Part shown: one piece after another, positions 60,125 through 64,000 of the stretch | Layout of the letters: each line of letters begins with the position of its first letter | Position numbering within the stretch: the first letter of the stretch is position 1 | NCBI GenBank assembly: GCA_002897115.2 | Contig: BCIH01000002.1 | Coordinates: forward strand, 1,953,960 to 2,017,959 | DNA: 64,000 bases | Reading direction: 5' to 3' | From: Prototheca cutis | Lineage: Eukaryota > Chlorophyta > Trebouxiophyceae > Chlorellales > Chlorellaceae | The notes under the pieces: model-generated | The model's database searches: none | What the model was told of the DNA's origin: nothing | Seen by the model: the letters and a program-made list of their open reading frames with translations, nothing else | Program-made: the position numbers and the translations under genes

Positions 60125-61681
60125 CTGTCGTAAAGACGGAGAGAGCAGGGTGTACGCGCCGGGTTTGCGCCATGGGGCTTGGACATGGCATGCATGCATC
60201 CATCCGTGCGTGGCAGATGCCCCGAACGCCAGTGCCGCTGACTGGCTCCATCCATGGTGCGCGGCACAACAGAGAACCGCACCCGACTCCTCAAACACAA
60301 CGCACCGGCCAGATGGGTTTTGCCTGAGGCTCTGGGACTGCAGGCGCTGCAGAAGCAGAAGCCTGAGGCTTCACATTCTGATGCAGCGGGACGCGCAGTG
60401 GGTGCACGCGGGGGGAGGAGGGGAGAGCCAGGGAACCCAGAGTAGGGCGGATCCACGCCAGCCCTGGCCTGCAAGAGGGGGGGTGGCCAGATTAACCGGG
60501 TTGGGCCCGATGTTCCTGCCTCGCAGACCAGTCCACACACGCGACGCCACGTCGATTCAGCACTCACATGACAGGGGGTTCTGTGCTGAAGCTCCGCAGC
60601 CTCCCTGCGCGGCAGCGCACGGATTGAACGCCACCCGCACGCCAGGAGGCGCACGTGCTGCTAGCCACCGGCCGCCCTCCCAGTGCCACCATGCCAGCAC
60701 ACGCGAGCTTTCCCAAACCCTGATGTGTCCTTCTGACGAGATGTGATACTGTGCACGTAGGTTTGACGGCCTCTGAGAGTGCAGGGTTTGCTGAAATGCA
60801 GAAAACCTGGTCGTGCCGGCCGAACCGGGGCAGCTATTTTAACAAATCGTCTTAGGGGCCCTCCTACGCCCACCAACCTCGCCTGCTGCACGACGATTTT
60901 TATCCCAAAGCACTGATGCAATGGGCGGGCACCTCTGGGAAGGAGGTGGGCGTGCTTGCACGCAGTCCCCCTCCGAAGCACCCCCGGAACACCGTACCAA
61001 AGATCGGGCACTTTGAACAGCGTGGATAGGCCTTTGAAATGCCAGCTCCTTTCAGAAGTATGTATATTAAGTGATTGTAGGAAATCGGAAATGAGAGGGG
61101 GCATCTTCTATTTGCGATTGAAGTGATTTGCCAAACCCCGCCTGCTGGCCCTTCAGCCCGACTGCAGCGAGGGGACTGGCATCAGAGGGGCTGATGCCCT
61201 TGTTTGGCTCTGCACAATCCCCCAAGCGGGATATTCCTCGTGGTCTCCCCGCTGTGGTACTATTTCATTGGTGTATTGACAACCCCAAGCAGGAAGCATT
61301 TGATCAGGGGTTGTAAACAGTTCAGTCTGGGAGTTGAATGCCAGTATCCGGGGGCCAGAGAGTACATGGCATCGTTGAAGCTCCTGGGATCGCTCGGACT
61401 GTTGCTCTGGCGCTCCTCTTGGGGTTGACATCCAGGCAAGGCTAGTGCATCCTCGACCTGGTGCTGATATTGCTGTGGGGTCACCTGAAATAGCGGCACT
61501 ACCGCTTCTGGTGAGCTGCCAACGCAGAGCAGACTATCGGGTAGAGCTCAGATGTTTGTCATGAAAGCCGGCAGAACTGCATGCATGCTTGCCACGGTAT
61601 GACAAGCCCCCAGCGTGGGTCCAGGCCAAGCCATCGGCGATGAATGCTGTTAGCCAGATGGCCGTTGCATGCATGTGCGCA
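60125..61681. other. Translocator 5' region and intergenic DNA
   Basis: It should contain the transit-peptide exon on the minus strand. An Arg-rich minus-strand frame at 60661-61104 is one weak candidate. No other gene recognised. Confidence 0.4.
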
Positions 61682-62377
61682 GGGCGACGAGGAAAGCACC
61701 GTCGGCCGGTGTCCCCGCCTGACGTCGCAGTCGCTGCTGCTGCGCCGCCTCCCGGATGAGATGGTGGCGCTTGTGCGGGTGCGGGGCGAGCGCACAGACG
61801 CACGGACGCACACGCGTGCAACCATACACGCCCGGCTTCCGCTTGATTTCCGCGGGCTGTGGGTCACGCCCGCCCCAAGCGCGTCGCACCGCAGGTTTGC
61901 TCGGGGTGCAATAAACCCTTGCGCCTGGGCGACTGTCCCACCGCCGAGAACAAGCACTTTGTCCGGCAGTGTCAGAACGAGGCCTGCGGCGTCGTGCACG
62001 GCCGTGATAAGAACGCGGCGCAGAACATGTGCTATGTGGCGATGGGCCTGATCTTCAACGTCGTCCGGCCGGAGCCTTTTCACAAGCTCCCCCCCCCCGG
62101 GCCCCTGCCTGAGTTCAGCCTGAACACTTTCCCACCAACTTGTCCAGCCACTGATTTCTGCTGGTCCCCAAGGAGGCTGTCGCTTCCTCCCTCCATGCTT
62201 GAACAGGCATCAAAAAACCCCCATCTGCACGCACGTTCGTTGCTGGGATGGGGTTGCTCCAGGGCACCGTCTATGTTGTGTTTATTGCTTGCATGTTGTC
62301 TTGTGTTTGGCCTGCACGATGAATGGTCCAAAAAATTGGCGGCGCCGCTGAACACTCGGCTGCCCGCGCGGAAGTGA
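61682..62377 (+). mobile_element. TnpB/Fanzor-like fragment, copy 3
   Basis: The motifs are split over two reading frames. The first, about 61682-61800, has LLLRRLPDEMVALVRVRGER, which aligns with the region before DEFRTS in copy 2. The second, 61859-62377, has GHARPKRVAPQVCSGC, CQNEACGVVHGRDKNAAQNM and then NVVRPEPFHK. Cysteines CSGC and CQNEAC form the ribbon, and the Asp of GRDKNAAQN fits RuvC-III. The DEFRTS motif is degraded to RGERTD. The second frame begins with a block closely matching copy 2 at the nucleotide level. Frame disruption and lack of an N-terminal half suggest a relic; a spliced gene is the alternative. Confidence 0.55.
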
Positions 62378-62632
62378 TCCAGCCGAACCCCCCATGTCGT
62401 CATGCAGCGCGCTGGGGCCCCGTTCCTCCCCTCGACAGTTTCTGCGCAAACCTGATGTAATGCATGTCAGTACCCTGCCCTGGAATGTGCTTTGAATTGG
62501 GACTGTGAGCTGACCGGTGGTGCAGGGTCGACGTATCTGGCATGGTGCTGAGCGGCGCGACGGAAGTGGGTGCCGCGGAGAGGTGAACCCCCCGTTCGCC
62601 AGGCTTGCCCTGACTGCACGAGCCGAGGCGCG
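62378..62632. other. Intergenic, probable promoter of the DUF92 gene
   Basis: 255 bp between the third TnpB-like fragment and the start of the VTE6-like gene. Nothing recognised. Confidence 0.45.
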
Positions 62633-63952
62633 ATGCATTCATCGGTGCCATGCAGGACACATGCCTACTCCAGATACTTCACCGCTCGCCCTGTGAGACC
62701 GGTTTTCGGGAGAGCGGTCCAGGTGCGGATCGGGTGGCGGTGGGCGGCCACGATGTTTGTTGCGCCGAGCATGTGGGTTCGTGCATCACCATGGGCGACC
62801 CACTTGGTTTGGAAGTGCATGACATGGGTCCAGCGCACCCATGTCGCAATGCACTGAGGCGAGCGTGTTTGCTGCCTGCCTGCCTGCAGGGCTGCAGGTG
62901 GCCAGCCAGATTGTCCCAGCCGCCGGGTGCAGCCTGGTCACCGCAGCGACCAGGGCACTCCGTATTCATCAGCAGCGACGTGCAATGCCATGCATCTGCA
63001 GCGGAAGAGGAGCGCCAACCCGTTGGAAGTGGGCTACCACCCAGCGACGCAGACCGGGATTACCCTGTGCCCAGGATCTCTTTGGATGCTGATGTGCAGC
63101 CAGCGACAACGGCACCCACGGCTGCTACGCCTAGCGCCTCCGATGCAGCACGGTTGCAGCGCGTGCAGGCCAGGATCGAGGCAGCTCAGCGGGCAGTGGA
63201 ACGGGCCGAAGCTACCACGCGCCACATGCGGACGCTGCGCAGCAACAACATGCCTAACGCCTTTGACAAAGCCTGGCCGTACCTGCGGCCCGTCGTGCGG
63301 TACCTCGGCCTGGCGGCTGCCTTTGCCGCGCTGCATTGGGCGGGGCCGCTGGTTGCCATCCCGGGCGCGCTGGCGGCCGCGCTGGCTGCGGCGTCCTGGG
63401 GGCTGAATCGCGGGGCCCTGGAGCTGTCGGGGGCCAAGGCTGCGGTGGCTGTGGGTGCTGCCACGCTGGGGTCAAGCCTGGCGGGGGGTTTGGTGCTCTT
63501 CAGCTTCTTCCTGGCTTCCTCCAAGCTCACCGCGTTTTGCGAGACGGAAAAGGACTTTGACGACGCGTTTCGACCGGGCGGAATGCGCGAGGGGTCCCAG
63601 GTCACGGCCAATGCCCTGTTCCCAGCGCTGTTTTTATTCGTTGCACGGGCCGTTCCTATTCCGACTGTACGAGCGGTACTCCACGCAGCGGCCTTTGGCT
63701 ACTATGCCTGCGCCTGCGGCGACACGTGGGCCAGCGAGGTGGGACAACTGTCCGACGAGCAGCCACGCCTACTCAACGGCCGACCCGTGCGACCAGGCGT
63801 CAACGGCGGCATCACGATGCTTGGCACAGCCGCCAGCGCCGTCGGGGGTCTGTTTGTCGGTGCCGTCGCGGCGCTGGCGCAACTGGTGCTGCCGGGCCGT
63901 GCGTGGGGTGGACGCGCCCCCTCCCCAGGGCTCGGTGGGATACTGTTACTAG
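62633..63952 (+). CDS. DUF92/TMEM19 family protein, VTE6-like phytyl-phosphate kinase (3' end cut off)
   Basis: In plants VTE6 phosphorylates phytyl phosphate to phytyl diphosphate in plastids, for tocopherol and phylloquinone synthesis. Exon 1 (62633-62722) encodes MHSSVPCRTHAYSRYFTARP, a transit-like peptide. Exon 2 (62890-63952) runs open to a donor gtgagc, and the gene continues past the window. Recognisable stretches are LASSKLTAFCETEKDFDDAF, RPGGMREGSQVTANALFPAL, YYACACGDTWASEVGQLSDE and RPVRPGVNGGITMLGTAASA, the core DUF92 motifs, within several hydrophobic helices. The exon 1 to 2 join is phase 0 but rests only on splice-site quality. The kinase role is inferred from the plant homologue. 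Confidence 0.85.
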
Positions 63953-64000
63953 GTGAGCCGCGGCCTTTTCTTTTCCTTTTGTGGGTGGGTGGTGGGGTGG

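Overview
The window is nuclear DNA of a GC-rich green alga (Chlorophyta). I favour a trebouxiophyte, but that is inference. Evidence for the group: intron-dense genes, SPPPP-type hydroxyproline-rich wall proteins, an SBP-box transcription factor, a plastid DiT-type 2-oxoglutarate/malate translocator, a VTE6-like DUF92 protein and plant-like CPSF160, THO2 and VMP1. Stop codons are standard. There are three assembly gaps (1, 85 and 5 N), all in low-complexity intron sequence.

Layout. 1-9 kb: a cell-wall cluster, with two tandem Pro-rich glycoproteins (+) and then a head-to-head pair (-/+) of proteins that combine an Asn-Gly pentapeptide repeat, extracellular-looking domains and Pro-rich rods. 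9-19 kb: THO2, a subunit of the THO mRNA-export complex (-, at least 24 exons). It is head-to-head with a Maf-type nucleotide pyrophosphatase (+, 19.5-20.5 kb). 22.6-24 kb: SBP-box factor (+). 24.7-32.3 kb: CPSF160 (-). 33-33.7 kb: organellar BolA (+), followed by a TnpB/Fanzor-like fragment. 34.6-35.6 kb: ribosomal protein uL29/RPL35 (-). 36.4-38.5 kb: sorbitol dehydrogenase (+). 39.2-44.5 kb: cullin-1 type protein (+, 20 exons). 44.9-48.4 kb: p115/USO1 vesicle tether (-), followed by a second TnpB/Fanzor-like fragment. 50.1-54.2 kb: NOP56 (-) and RRP9/U3-55K (+), head-to-head with 237 bp between their start codons. 54.9-56.8 kb: VMP1 (-). 57.3-60.1 kb: DiT-type translocator (-). 61.7-62.4 kb: a third TnpB/Fanzor-like fragment. 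62.6 kb to the end: VTE6-like DUF92 protein (+), cut by the window edge.

How the genes relate. Several act in RNA metabolism (THO2 in export, CPSF160 in 3' end formation, NOP56 and RRP9 in box C/D and U3 snoRNPs, RPL35 in the ribosome). Only NOP56 and RRP9 are arranged in a way that suggests shared control. The first 9 kb is a family cluster built by tandem and inverted duplication.

Method and limits. Exon boundaries were placed by hand from splice dinucleotides, phase continuity and alignment to remembered family sequences. Where phase and protein continuity both close, confidence is high. First exons of THO2 and the translocator, and the ends of the two Asn-Gly proteins, are unresolved. 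The most unusual signals are (1) about nine apparent GC-AG introns concentrated in three genes, each fixed by phase and protein continuity, and (2) three different TnpB/Fanzor-like C-terminal relics in one 64-kb window.
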